From positions 29,567 through 93,566 of the forward strand of contig NZ_JARPVX010000011.1 in NCBI RefSeq assembly GCF_033947565.1: a stretch of DNA of 64,000 nt. The letters run 5' to 3'. Made by a program: the position numbers and the translations under genes. The notes under the pieces are model-generated. The model did no database searches and had not been told where the DNA came from. It worked only from the letters and a program-made list of their open reading frames with translations. Each line of letters starts with the position of its first letter. Within the stretch, counting starts at the first letter, position 1. Below, piece after piece: positions 35,818 through 44,624 of this stretch. This DNA is from Lichenihabitans sp033947565. GTDB lineage: Bacteria; Pseudomonadota; Alphaproteobacteria; Rhizobiales; Beijerinckiaceae.

Positions 35818-37317
35818 ATGTCCGATTTGGTCGAGATTGCCTTCACGTCGCTCGAGCCCGCGAGCCTCGCGGCCGCCCGGGGCGGCACGGTGGTGTGTTT
35901 CGTCGGCAAGGCCCTGGCCTTGCGGGGCGCCGCCGCGACGGCCTTCGACGGTGCCGCGGCCCTGGTGGCACGGGCGGCCGGGGTGGCGCAGTTCAAGGCC
36001 AAGCCGAAAACCGTCCTCGACCTGATCGCCCCTGCCGGCATGCAGGCGGATCGGCTTCTCGTGGTGGGGATCGACGAGGAGGCATCGGCGCGGCCGCACG
36101 ACTGGGTGACGCTCGGTGGCCTCGTGATGGGCAAGCTGAAGGCCGGCACCGAGGCCCTGGTGGTGTTCGATCCGACGGGGGCCGACGCGGCCGCAGCCGC
36201 CTCCTTCGCGCTCGGCCTCAAGCTCCGCGCCTACCGGTTCGACCGTTACAAGTCCAAGAAGACCGAGAAGGAGGATGACGCGCCGGTGCGGGTGACGATC
36301 GCCACCGCCGACGGTGCGGCCGCCTCTGCCGCGGGCGCCAGCCTTTCGGCCATCGCGGATGGCGTCTACACGGCGCGAAGCCTGACCAACGAGCCGCCGA
36401 ACGTACTGTTCCCGGTCGAATATGCGCGCCGGGCCGCCGAGCTCGCCTCGCTCGGCGTCGAGATCGAAGTGCTCGATCAGGCAGCTCTTGAGAAGGCCGG
36501 CATGCGGGCGCTGCTGGCGGTCGGGCAGGGGTCGCGCCACGAAAGCCGCGTCGTCATCATGCGCTGGAACGGCGGCGCGCAGGACCAGCAGCCGGTGGCG
36601 ATCGTCGGCAAGGGCGTCACCTTCGATACCGGCGGCATCTCGATCAAGCCGGCGGCCGGCATGGAGGACATGAAGGGCGACATGGCGGGCTCCGCCTGCG
36701 TGGTCGGCTTGATGCACGCCCTGGCGAGCCGCAAGGCCAAGGCCAATGTGGTGGGCGCGATCGGCCTCGTCGAAAACATGCCCGACGGCAACGCCCAACG
36801 GCCTGGCGACATCGTGACCGCGATGTCCGGCACCACCATCGAGATCATCAACACCGATGCGGAAGGCCGCCTCGTGCTGGCGGACCTGCTTTGGTATGTG
36901 CAGGCCACCTACAAGCCCGCCGTGATGATCGATCTTGCGACCTTGACGGGCGCCATCATCGTGGCGCTGGCGCATGAATATGCCGGCATGTTCTCGAACA
37001 ACGACGATCTCTGCGCCCGGCTCAGCCAGGCGGGCGATGCGACGGGCGAGCGGGTGTGGCGGCTGCCGCTCGGGCCCGCCTACGACAAGCTCATCGAATC
37101 GAAATTCGCCGACATCAAGAACACCGGCGGCCGGCACGGAGGCTCCATCACGGCGGCGCAGTTCCTGCAGCGTTTCGTCAACGACGTGCCCTGGGCCCAT
37201 CTCGATATCGCCGGCACCGGCATGGGCTCGCCGCTCGACGAGATCAACCAGAGCTGGGGGTCGGGCTGGGGCGTGCGGCTGCTCGACCGCTTCGTGGCGG
37301 ACCATTACGAGGCCTGA
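35818..37317 (+). CDS. pepA: Leucyl aminopeptidase (M17)
   Basis: 499 residues. Two-metal cytoplasmic aminopeptidase releasing N-terminal leucine and other residues; PepA can also bind DNA. The M17 signature NTDAEGRL starts at residue 345, and the metal and substrate residues in GKGVTFDTGGISIKP and DMKGDMAGSA are present. N-terminal domain about 1-170. It is paired with holC 9 bases downstream, a conserved alphaproteobacterial arrangement. Confidence 0.97.
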   Translation: MSDLVEIAFTSLEPASLAAARGGTVVCFVGKALALRGAAATAFDGAAALVARAAGVAQFKAKPKTVLDLIAPAGMQADRLLVVGIDEEASARPHDWVTLGGLVMGKLKAGTEALVVFDPTGADAAAAASFALGLKLRAYRFDRYKSKKTEKEDDAPVRVTIATADGAAASAAGASLSAIADGVYTARSLTNEPPNVLFPVEYARRAAELASLGVEIEVLDQAALEKAGMRALLAVGQGSRHESRVVIMRWNGGAQDQQPVAIVGKGVTFDTGGISIKPAAGMEDMKGDMAGSACVVGLMHALASRKAKANVVGAIGLVENMPDGNAQRPGDIVTAMSGTTIEIINTDAEGRLVLADLLWYVQATYKPAVMIDLATLTGAIIVALAHEYAGMFSNNDDLCARLSQAGDATGERVWRLPLGPAYDKLIESKFADIKNTGGRHGGSITAAQFLQRFVNDVPWAHLDIAGTGMGSPLDEINQSWGSGWGVRLLDRFVADHYEA

Positions 37318-37326
37318 GCCCCGGCC

Positions 37327-37785
37327 GTGACCGAGGTGTGGTTTTATCATCTCGAAACGCAGGGGCTCGATGCCGTGCTGCCGGTGCTGCTGCGCCGGTC
37401 GCTCGACCGGGGCTGGCGGGTCGCCGTGCAAGGCACGGCGCCCGAGCGGCTGCAGGTGCTCGACAGCCTGCTCTGGACCTTCGACGAGGCGAGCTTCCTG
37501 CCGCATGCCGTCAAGGGGGACGGCAATGCCGCCCTGCAACCGGTGCTGCTGACCGACGATGACGAGAACCCCAATGGGGCGGCGCTGCGCATCTTCATCG
37601 ATCGTGCCGTCGCGCAGCCGGCGCTGGAGCGGCAGGACTATGCCCGCGCCATGCTGATGTTCGATGGTCGCGACGACGAAGCGGTGGCGGATGCGCGGCG
37701 GCAATGGTCGGCCCTGAAGGGCGCCAGCCACACCGTCACCTATTGGCAGCAAAGCCACGAAGGCCGCTGGGAGAAGCGGGCATGA
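37327..37785 (+). CDS. holC: DNA polymerase III subunit chi
   Basis: 152 residues from a GTG start. Chi connects the clamp loader to single-stranded DNA-binding protein. Family pattern: TEVWFYHLETQGLDAVLP at the start, RGWRVAVQGTAPERLQ and LWTFDEASFLPHAV in the middle, and FIDRAV later. The stop overlaps the ATG of the next gene (ATGA). Confidence 0.93.
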   Translation: MTEVWFYHLETQGLDAVLPVLLRRSLDRGWRVAVQGTAPERLQVLDSLLWTFDEASFLPHAVKGDGNAALQPVLLTDDDENPNGAALRIFIDRAVAQPALERQDYARAMLMFDGRDDEAVADARRQWSALKGASHTVTYWQQSHEGRWEKRA

Positions 37786-38156
37786 GGCGCGATCGCCAGT
37801 TTGGCATCCGGGCCTTGGCGCTGTTGCTTGGGGCCGGTCTCGCGGCTTTCCAGCCGACGGCCGCCTCCGCCCGGCAAAGCCTGAGCTTCACGCCTGGTCA
37901 GCACGACCGGTCGCATGGCGTGCAGGCGGAACACAGCCGGCATCGGGTCCGGAGCGTCCGGCCCCATGTCCGGTCCGGCGTGGCCCGGGCGCCGGGCGGA
38001 GCGGCGCGGGGTCGCGCCGTCGCGTCGCAACGGGAAACTGTGGATGACGGACCGGCCGCCAAGGCCGTGCCCGGCAAGGGGTTCTCGATGGAGAACGGTG
38101 TGCTGACCTATCCGGCACCGGCCCGCTTTCAAACCAAGGCTCTACGGGGTCGTTAA
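37782..38156 (+). CDS. Small basic secreted protein, function unknown
   Basis: 124 residues with a signal peptide (ALALLLGAGLAAFQPTAASA, cleavage near residue 30). The mature part is short, rich in His, Arg and Ser (for example HGVQAEHSRHRVRSVRPH), with no cysteine and no recognised fold, and is probably disordered. Translationally coupled to holC by ATGA although unrelated in role. A stem-loop follows. Family not recognised. Confidence 0.65.
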   Translation: MRRDRQFGIRALALLLGAGLAAFQPTAASARQSLSFTPGQHDRSHGVQAEHSRHRVRSVRPHVRSGVARAPGGAARGRAVASQRETVDDGPAAKAVPGKGFSMENGVLTYPAPARFQTKALRGR

Positions 38157-38165
38157 TCGCTGTCG

Positions 38166-38185
38166 CATCACCCTTTCGGGTGATG
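38166..38185 (+). terminator. Stem-loop between convergent genes
   Basis: Perfect 8-bp stem CATCACCC / GGGTGATG with a TTTC loop, 10 bases after the small secreted protein gene and before the convergent UxaA-family gene. No T-tract follows, so it is a candidate only. Confidence 0.45.
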
Positions 38186-38296
38186 GCGGACCCTGGTGGC
38201 TGGGCTAGGTCTGAGGTGTTTTAAGCACCAAAGCCTTTTCCCCCAGCGCCGCCCGGTCGCCATTGTCGCAGTGGCACACCGGGCGGATCTGACCGC

Positions 38297-39832
38297 CTAC
38301 ATGGTGGCGCCGATCTGCCAGGGCACGAATTCGGCATCGCCGTAGCCGAGCGTCTCGGATTTCGAGGGGGCTCCGGAAGCCACCCGCAGGATGGTGTCGA
38401 AGATCTCCTGGCCCTTGGCCTCCAGGCTGACGCCGTCGAGCACGTCGCCGCAATTGATGTCCATGTCTTCTTCCATCCGGCGGAAGGTGTCGGAATTGGT
38501 GGCGAGCTTGATCGAAGGCGTCGGCTTGCACCCATAGGCGGAACCCCGCCCGGTGGTGAAACACAGGATGTTGGCGCCGCCCGCTACCTGCCCGGTGGCC
38601 GAGACGGGATCGTAGCCGGGGGTGTCCATGAAGGTGAAGCCTTTGGCGGTGACGGGCTCGGCATAATGGTAGACGCCGCTGAGCGTCGCGGTGCCGCCCT
38701 TGGCGGCAGCCCCCAGCGACTTCTCGAGGATGGTGGTGAGGCCGCCGGCCTTGTTGCCCGGCGACGGGTTGTTGTTCATCTCGCCGCCGACGCGGGCCGT
38801 GTAGTCTTCCCACCACTTGATCATGCCGACGAGCTTCTCGCCGATGTCGCGCGTCGCGGCCCGCCGGGTCAGCAGATGTTCGGCGCCATAGATTTCCGGC
38901 GTTTCGGACAGGATGGTGGTGCCGCCGTGGCGCACCAGGATGTCGGACGCGACCCCGAGGGCCGGATTGGCCGTGATGCCCGAATAGCCATCCGAGCCCC
39001 CGCATTGCAGCGCCAGCATCAGCTCGGACGCCGGAATGGTTTCGCGAACCACGCGATTGGCGGCGGGCAGCATATCTTTGAGCGCCGTAAGGCCCGCCTC
39101 GACCGTGCGGCGGGTGCCGCCGGTTTCCTGGATCGTCATGGTGCGGAAGGTGTCACCCTCGACGAGCCCGTATTCGGCCTTCATGCGGCCGATCTGGAAC
39201 ACCTCGCAACCAAGGCCCACCAGCAGCACGCCGGCGATGTTGGGGTTGCTGGCATAGCCCCACTGGGTGCGCTTCAGCGCCTCGAAGCCCATGCCCTTCG
39301 CAGCCATGCCGCAGCCGGTGCCATGCACCAGCGCGATGACGCCGTCGATGTTGGGATAATCACGCAGCAGCCCCTGCCTCTCCACCTCGCGGGCGATGAA
39401 GCGGGCCACGGTGGCGGAACAGTTCACCGACGTCAGGATCGCCACGTAGTTGCGGGTGCCGGCCCGGCCGCTCGCGCGGCGGAACCCCTGGAAGGTGGCC
39501 TGCTGCTCGACCGGCAGCACCGCCTCGTTCCGGGCGCCCTCCGAGAACTGATAGTCGCGGGAGAAATCCTGCATCAGCACGTTATGCTCGTGCACCCAGT
39601 CGCCCGGCGCGATCGGGGCGCTGGCGAAGCCGATGATCTGACCGAACTTCAGGATGGGGCCGCCCGCTGCGATCGGCGCTACCGCCATCTTGTGGCCCTT
39701 TGGAATGCGGGCCTGCGCCGCGACGCCGGAGGCGTTCGGCCGCCCGGGTTCCAGGGTGTCGACCGCCACCACGACATTGTCGGCGGGCTGCAGCCGCAGC
39801 GTGCGGGCGGGGGATTGGACGACGTCAAGCAT
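38297..39832 (-). CDS. UxaA/GarD-family sugar-acid dehydratase
   Basis: 511 residues. N-terminal SAF domain (about 1-100; VAVDTLEPGRP, VHEHN) followed by the altronate/galactarate dehydratase domain. Signature LQCGGSDGYSGITANPALG is complete, as are GTRNYVAILTSVNCSATVA and FTTGRGSAYGCKPTPSIK. Members remove water from D-altronate (giving 2-keto-3-deoxygluconate) or galactarate; which one cannot be decided here. The start at 39832 overlaps the GntR stop by 8 bases, so regulator and enzyme are one transcript. Confidence 0.92.
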   Translation of the reverse strand: MLDVVQSPARTLRLQPADNVVVAVDTLEPGRPNASGVAAQARIPKGHKMAVAPIAAGGPILKFGQIIGFASAPIAPGDWVHEHNVLMQDFSRDYQFSEGARNEAVLPVEQQATFQGFRRASGRAGTRNYVAILTSVNCSATVARFIAREVERQGLLRDYPNIDGVIALVHGTGCGMAAKGMGFEALKRTQWGYASNPNIAGVLLVGLGCEVFQIGRMKAEYGLVEGDTFRTMTIQETGGTRRTVEAGLTALKDMLPAANRVVRETIPASELMLALQCGGSDGYSGITANPALGVASDILVRHGGTTILSETPEIYGAEHLLTRRAATRDIGEKLVGMIKWWEDYTARVGGEMNNNPSPGNKAGGLTTILEKSLGAAAKGGTATLSGVYHYAEPVTAKGFTFMDTPGYDPVSATGQVAGGANILCFTTGRGSAYGCKPTPSIKLATNSDTFRRMEEDMDINCGDVLDGVSLEAKGQEIFDTILRVASGAPSKSETLGYGDAEFVPWQIGATM

Positions 39833-40574
39833 GATCGGCCTCGGCGAAAAGGGTGGGGTTCTGTTGGGCGAAGCTCGCGAACATCGCGGTGGTGCGTTCG
39901 AGGTGGGCGCGGGCCGCAAGGGCCGCCATGCCGGGGTCGCGGGCCGCGATGGCATCCGCGATGGCGCGGTGGTCCTCAAGGGTGCGGCCCGCATGGCCGG
40001 GCGGCGTGGTGAGCAGCCGCCGCACCCGCTCGAGATGTGACAACAGCCGCTCCAGCATGTCGGCCGCGTGCGTGAGCCCGAGCGCCTGCACGATAAGGCG
40101 GTGAAAGCCGACATCGAGCCGATAGAAGCCAGCGTGATCGGCCGCCTCGACCGCCGTCGCCTGGTAGCGGAGCGAGCGGGCCAACTCCATGTCGAGCCCC
40201 GGCAGCCTAGCCTTGGCAGCTTCGGCCGCGAGGTCGCCCTCGAGGGCGCGGCGGATCAGCATGAACTCGCGCACGTCGCCGAGCGAAATGCGCGATACGA
40301 AGGACCCATGCTGCGGCTCGACCACCACCAGCTTCTCAAATGCGAGGCGGCCGACCGCGATGCCGACGGGGAAGCGCGACATCCCCAACTGGTCGCATAA
40401 GGCCGCCTTATCGATGGCCGATCCCGGTGGCAGCAGGCCCGACAGGATCGCCTCCTTGACCGAAGCATAAACCTGGTCAGCCTTGGAAGGGCGGCGCGCG
40501 TCGAGCCCGGGTGCGCTCGCGGCCGTCAAGGCGAGAGCCGGGCTCACGCCGGTGTCACGCATGACGGGATGCAT
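39825..40574 (-). CDS. GntR-family regulator (FadR/FCD type)
   Basis: 249 residues. N-terminal winged helix-turn-helix (about 28-95) followed by an all-helical FCD ligand domain. The recognition region reads GMSRFPVGIAVGRL, where most GntR proteins have SRTPVREAL; this variant belongs to a subgroup seen in Hyphomicrobiales. The FCD domain has metal-binding histidines (DVGFHRLIVQA, DHRAIADAI). It most likely controls the dehydratase behind it and the divergent gene 91 bases away. Start may be the ATG at 40574 or 40562. Confidence 0.92.
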   Translation of the reverse strand: MHPVMRDTGVSPALALTAASAPGLDARRPSKADQVYASVKEAILSGLLPPGSAIDKAALCDQLGMSRFPVGIAVGRLAFEKLVVVEPQHGSFVSRISLGDVREFMLIRRALEGDLAAEAAKARLPGLDMELARSLRYQATAVEAADHAGFYRLDVGFHRLIVQALGLTHAADMLERLLSHLERVRRLLTTPPGHAGRTLEDHRAIADAIAARDPGMAALAARAHLERTTAMFASFAQQNPTLFAEADHA

Positions 40575-40665
40575 TCAACTAGCATGCCAGTGTGTAGGCT
40601 CGGCTCTGGCGCCCGTCAATCGAACCATGCGACAAGGCGATCCGACCGATCTTGGAGCCGAACCG

Positions 40666-41847
40666 ATGTCCGACCCGCTTGCCTCATTGGTGGCCGACAG
40701 CCTGCCGACGGATGGAACCACTGGGGCTTTGGCGGGGCGCCTGTGGCGTCCGGATCTCGGCGGTCCCGCCGTGGTGGCGATCCGGTCCGAGGGCGTCATC
40801 GATGTCACGCCGAGCTTTCCGACGATGCGGGACCTCTGCGAGGCCGCCGACCCCGCCGCTGTCTTGAAGGCGGCGCCGGGGGAGAACCTCGGCGAACTCG
40901 CCGCGATCCTGGCCAACACGCCCGAAGCGGGCCGCGACCCGGGCCGGCCCTTCCTTCTAGCCCCGATCGACCTGCAGGCCATCAAGGCGGCCGGGGTCAC
41001 TTTCGCGGTGTCGATGCTGGAGCGTGTGATCGAGGAGCGGGCCCGTGGCGACGCCGCCGCGGCCGTGACCCTGCGGGCCGAAATTACCGCTATGGTGGGC
41101 GACGACTTCTCCAAGCTGAAGCCCGGCTCCGACGAGGCCATGCGGCTGAAGGCGATGCTGCTCGCGCAGGGTGCCTGGTCGCAATATCTCGAAGTCGGCA
41201 TCGGCCCGGATGCCGAGATTTTTACCAAGGCACCCGCCATGGCGGCCGTCGGAACCGGCGCCGACGCCGGCATCCATCCCGCGTCCTCGTGGAATAACCC
41301 CGAACCCGAGGTGGTGCTGGCTGTCGCCTCGACGGGCGCCATAGTGGGCGCGACGCTCGGCAACGACGTCAACCTGCGCGATGTCGAAGGCCGCTCGGCC
41401 CTGTTGCTCGGCAAGGCCAAGGACAATAACGCGAGCTGCGCCCTCGGGCCGTTCCTGCGGTTCTTCGATGCGAGCTTCGACCTCGACCACGTCCGCGCCA
41501 TGCACGTGACGCTGACGGTCGACGGCCCGGAGGGCTACCGTCTGGAAGGATCGAGCTCGATCGCGAAGATCAGCCGCGATCCGGCCGATCTCGTGGCCCA
41601 GATGATCGGCCCGCACCATGGCTACCCGGACGGTGCGGTGTTGTTCCTCGGCACATTGTTCGCGCCGATCGAAGACCGGGACGCGCCCGGCAAGGGCTTC
41701 ACCCACAAGATCGGCGACGTGGTGACGATCGCGGCGCCGGAACTTGGGCGTTTGGTCAACCGGATGCGCTCGACCTCCGATTGTGCCCCCTGGACCTTTG
41801 GCGCGAGCCACCTGATGCGCCATCTGGCGCGTCGCGGCGTGCTTTAG
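40666..41847 (+). CDS. Fumarylacetoacetate-hydrolase-fold protein, probable 2-keto-3-deoxy sugar-acid dehydratase
   Basis: 393 residues, matching the long FAH-superfamily group that includes 2-keto-3-deoxy-xylonate or -arabonate dehydratases (XylX/AraD1), which form alpha-ketoglutarate semialdehyde. The metal-binding acidic site is visible in WNNPEPEVVLAV, with GNDVNLRDVEGR and GTLFAPIEDRD. Assignment to that group rests on length, domain layout and neighbours, so the reaction is inferred. Divergent from the GntR gene; the ATG at 40666 is chosen because upstream frame residues are not family-like. Confidence 0.82.
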   Translation: MSDPLASLVADSLPTDGTTGALAGRLWRPDLGGPAVVAIRSEGVIDVTPSFPTMRDLCEAADPAAVLKAAPGENLGELAAILANTPEAGRDPGRPFLLAPIDLQAIKAAGVTFAVSMLERVIEERARGDAAAAVTLRAEITAMVGDDFSKLKPGSDEAMRLKAMLLAQGAWSQYLEVGIGPDAEIFTKAPAMAAVGTGADAGIHPASSWNNPEPEVVLAVASTGAIVGATLGNDVNLRDVEGRSALLLGKAKDNNASCALGPFLRFFDASFDLDHVRAMHVTLTVDGPEGYRLEGSSSIAKISRDPADLVAQMIGPHHGYPDGAVLFLGTLFAPIEDRDAPGKGFTHKIGDVVTIAAPELGRLVNRMRSTSDCAPWTFGASHLMRHLARRGVL

Positions 41848-41879
41848 CGCTTCGATCAGGGCGTCGCGGCCGGGGACAA

Positions 41880-41907
41880 GCGCCGCCCTAAGCTGGACGG
41901 GCGGCGC
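41880..41907 (+). terminator. GC stem-loop between FAH-fold gene and kinase gene
   Basis: Perfect 9-bp stem GCGCCGCCC / GGGCGGCGC with a 10-base loop, 33 bases after the upstream stop. There is no T-tract; it could be an mRNA-stabilising element or partial terminator that sets kinase expression apart. Confidence 0.35.
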
Positions 41908-41974
41908 CGCGCCGGTATGCTGCCCTAAGCCACATGCCGCCAAGCCGGCCCCTGAGAGCCGCAAAGGAAACGCC

Positions 41975-42928
41975 ATGCCCGCATCCGAAGGTCTGATCCT
42001 GGTCACAGGGGAATCGCTCGTCGACCTGATCCCGGTCGAGGCCACGACCTTCGAGGCGGTGCTGGGCGGTTCGCCCTTCAACACCGCCATCGGGCTCGGG
42101 CGCCTTGGCGTGCCGACCGGCTTCGCGGGCCGCATCTCGACCGATGCGATGGGCGAATTATTGGTGGAGCGCCTCGCGGCCGACGCGGTCGACCTCAGCT
42201 TCGTGGCTCGTGCGCCGCAGCCCTCGCCGCTCGCCTTCGTGACGCGCGGCACGGCCGCGACCGGCGCCCGCTATGCCTTTTACCTCGGCTCCACCGCTTA
42301 TGACGGGCCGTCGCCGCTGCCGGCCCAATGGCCCGATGGGGTGGCCCACCTGCACATCGGCTCTTTCGCGGCCGTCGATGGCGCCTTGGGTGAAGCGGCG
42401 CTCGTCAGCCTGCGCGGGGCGGCCGGCCACGGCACCACCAGCTTCGATCCCAACATCCGCCCCTTCGTGGTGCCACCCGTCGACCGGACGCGCGCCCTTG
42501 TAGAAGAGCGCGTGCGCTTGTCGACGATCGTCAAGGCCAGCGACGAGGACATGGACTGGCTGTATCCGGAGCGTGACCCGCATGCGTCGGCCTCCGCCTG
42601 GGTGCAGTGGGGGCCGCGCCTCGTGGTGTTGACCCGGGGCGGCGCCGGTTCGACGGCGTTCTTCGACGGTCGGCAGGTGGAGGTGAAGGCGCCGACCATC
42701 ACGGTCGCCGACACGGTGGGAGCTGGGGACAGCTTCATGGCGGCGCTTCTGGGTGCCATGCATCGCGACGGCGGGCTTGGGCCCCGCGCCAATCTCGGTT
42801 CGACGGCCCTTACCGAGGTGCGGGTCGGGGCCTGGCTACGCTTCGCCACGGCGGCGGCGGCCATCACCTGCACCCGCAAGGGCGCCAACCCGCCGACGCG
42901 GCCCGAGGTCGAGGCCGGCCTCGCCTGA
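41975..42928 (+). CDS. PfkB-family carbohydrate kinase
   Basis: 317 residues, ribokinase fold. The N-terminal GESLVDLIPV and GGSPFNTAIGLGRLG and the C-terminal DTVGAGDSFMAALLG with catalytic Asp252 are intact. The nearest known types are fructokinase and 2-keto-3-deoxygluconate kinase; the neighbouring UxaA-family gene favours the second, but fructokinase-like proteins share the same look. An AAAGGAAA ribosome site precedes the ATG. It converges on truA with a 4-base gap. Confidence 0.9.
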   Translation: MPASEGLILVTGESLVDLIPVEATTFEAVLGGSPFNTAIGLGRLGVPTGFAGRISTDAMGELLVERLAADAVDLSFVARAPQPSPLAFVTRGTAATGARYAFYLGSTAYDGPSPLPAQWPDGVAHLHIGSFAAVDGALGEAALVSLRGAAGHGTTSFDPNIRPFVVPPVDRTRALVEERVRLSTIVKASDEDMDWLYPERDPHASASAWVQWGPRLVVLTRGGAGSTAFFDGRQVEVKAPTITVADTVGAGDSFMAALLGAMHRDGGLGPRANLGSTALTEVRVGAWLRFATAAAAITCTRKGANPPTRPEVEAGLA

Positions 42929-42932
42929 AAAC

Positions 42933-43670
42933 TCAATAGTCGACGGACACCAGATAAAGTCCGGCCGCCGGCGCTACCTGGCCGCACCGGCTTCGGTCGG
43001 CCGCATCGAGCGCGGCTCGCAGATCGGCCGCGCTCCAGCGGCCGGCCCCGACATGTTCGAGCGACCCCACCATCGAGCGCACCTGCCGGTGCAGGAAGGA
43101 TTGCGCCGACACTCGCACCGTGATGGCGTCGTCATCCTGCGTGACGTCGCAGCGGTCGAGGGTGCGGACCGGGCTTGCGGCCTGGCAGTCGCTGTCCCGG
43201 AAGGTGGAGAAGTCGTGCCGCCCCAGCAGGTGCTGCGCGGCCGCGTGCATGGCTGGAGCGTCGAGCGGCCGCTTCACCAGCCAGACCCGGTTCGCATCGA
43301 GAGCCGCCGGCGCCCGCCGGTTGCAGATCCGGTAGCAATAATGCCGGCGCGTCGCCGAAAAGCGGGCATCGAAATCGTCCGCCACCGCCTCTGTGGTGAC
43401 GATGGCAATCGGATGCGACGCCAAACGGGCGTTCAGAGCGTCGCGGACGCTGTCGGGGCGGTAGGGCTTGGGCAGGTCGAGATGCGCCACCTGGCCGGTC
43501 GCATGCACGCCCGCATCGGTGCGGCCGGCACCGCGCAGGCCGTTGCGGGCGCCGCCGAGCGGTGCCGCCGCCTCCTCGATGGCCTGCTGCACCGCAAGGC
43601 CGTTGGCCTGGCGCTGCCACCCCACGAAGGGGGACCCGTCATATTCGACCGTCAGTTTGTAGCGCGGCAT
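42933..43670 (-). CDS. truA: tRNA pseudouridine(38-40) synthase
   Basis: 245 residues. Makes pseudouridine at positions 38-40 in the anticodon arm. The catalytic aspartate is Asp52 in GAGRTDAGVHATGQ; YDGSPFVGWQRQ near the start is typical. Last gene of the def-fmt-truA run on the minus strand, 4 bases after fmt. Confidence 0.96.
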   Translation of the reverse strand: MPRYKLTVEYDGSPFVGWQRQANGLAVQQAIEEAAAPLGGARNGLRGAGRTDAGVHATGQVAHLDLPKPYRPDSVRDALNARLASHPIAIVTTEAVADDFDARFSATRRHYCYRICNRRAPAALDANRVWLVKRPLDAPAMHAAAQHLLGRHDFSTFRDSDCQAASPVRTLDRCDVTQDDDAITVRVSAQSFLHRQVRSMVGSLEHVGAGRWSAADLRAALDAADRSRCGQVAPAAGLYLVSVDY

Positions 43671-43674
43671 CGGC

Positions 43675-44619
43675 TCACGCCTCGGCGGCCAGCCGCAGGC
43701 CCGGCATGATCGGCGTGCCGCGTAGGAACTCGGCTACCCCCATGGCGGGCTTGCCGGCGCGCTGCAGGCGGCGCACCGCGAGGGCGCCGTCGCCGCAGGC
43801 CACCAGCAGGGCTTCGGGGCCCGCCTGCAGTACGGTTCCAGCCACGCCATCGCCAGCGGTCGGTTGGGTGTCGCTGAGGCGCAAGCGCTCCGTCCCGCGC
43901 CCGAGATCGACATCGCAGAAGGCGCCCGGGAAGGGCGTCAGACCGCGGATGTGGTCATGGACGCTTTTGTTCGCCCCCGACCAGTCGACCCGCGCCTCGG
44001 TCTTGTCGATCTTGGCCGCGTAGGTGACGCCGTCGGCTGACTGCGCCGTGAACACCAGCGTGCCCCGCGCCAGAGCCGCGACGGCGCGCCCCATCAGATC
44101 GGCCCCGAGGGGCGCCAGCCGGTCGTGCAGATCGCCGGCCGTCATGTTGGGGGTGATGGCAATGCGCTCCGTCATCGCCACCGAACCGGTGTCGAGCCCG
44201 CGCTCCATCTGCATCACCTCGACGCCGGTTTCGGCATCGCCCGCCATGATGGCGCGCTGCATCGGCGCGGCGCCCCGCCAGCGCGGAAGCAGGGAGCCAT
44301 GCAGGTTGAGGCAGCCCAGCGGCGGCACGGACAGGATCGATTCCGGCAGCAGCAGGCCGAAGGCCACGACCACCGCGGCTTCCGGGCCATACTGGCGAAA
44401 CCGCTCGGCCTCGTCGTCGCCCTTGAGGCTGCGCGGCACCTCGACCGGGAGCCCGAGCTTGTCGGCCATGGCCTGCACGGGCGACGGGCGCAACGCCATG
44501 CCGCGCCCCCCAGGCGCCGGAGCCCGGGTGTAGACGGCCGCGATGTCATGGCCCTGGGCCACCAGCTCGACCAAGGTCGGCACGGCGAAATCGGGCGTGC
44601 CCATGAAGACGAGGCGCAT
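43675..44619 (-). CDS. fmt: Methionyl-tRNA formyltransferase
   Basis: 314 residues. Adds a formyl group to initiator Met-tRNA. Contains the N-terminal MRLVFMGTPDFAVPTL, the folate-binding NLHGSLLPRWRGAAPM and a C-terminal OB-like domain. It begins 5 bases after def, its functional partner, and precedes truA. Confidence 0.97.
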   Translation of the reverse strand: MRLVFMGTPDFAVPTLVELVAQGHDIAAVYTRAPAPGGRGMALRPSPVQAMADKLGLPVEVPRSLKGDDEAERFRQYGPEAAVVVAFGLLLPESILSVPPLGCLNLHGSLLPRWRGAAPMQRAIMAGDAETGVEVMQMERGLDTGSVAMTERIAITPNMTAGDLHDRLAPLGADLMGRAVAALARGTLVFTAQSADGVTYAAKIDKTEARVDWSGANKSVHDHIRGLTPFPGAFCDVDLGRGTERLRLSDTQPTAGDGVAGTVLQAGPEALLVACGDGALAVRRLQRAGKPAMGVAEFLRGTPIMPGLRLAAEA

Positions 44620-44624
44620 CGGGC

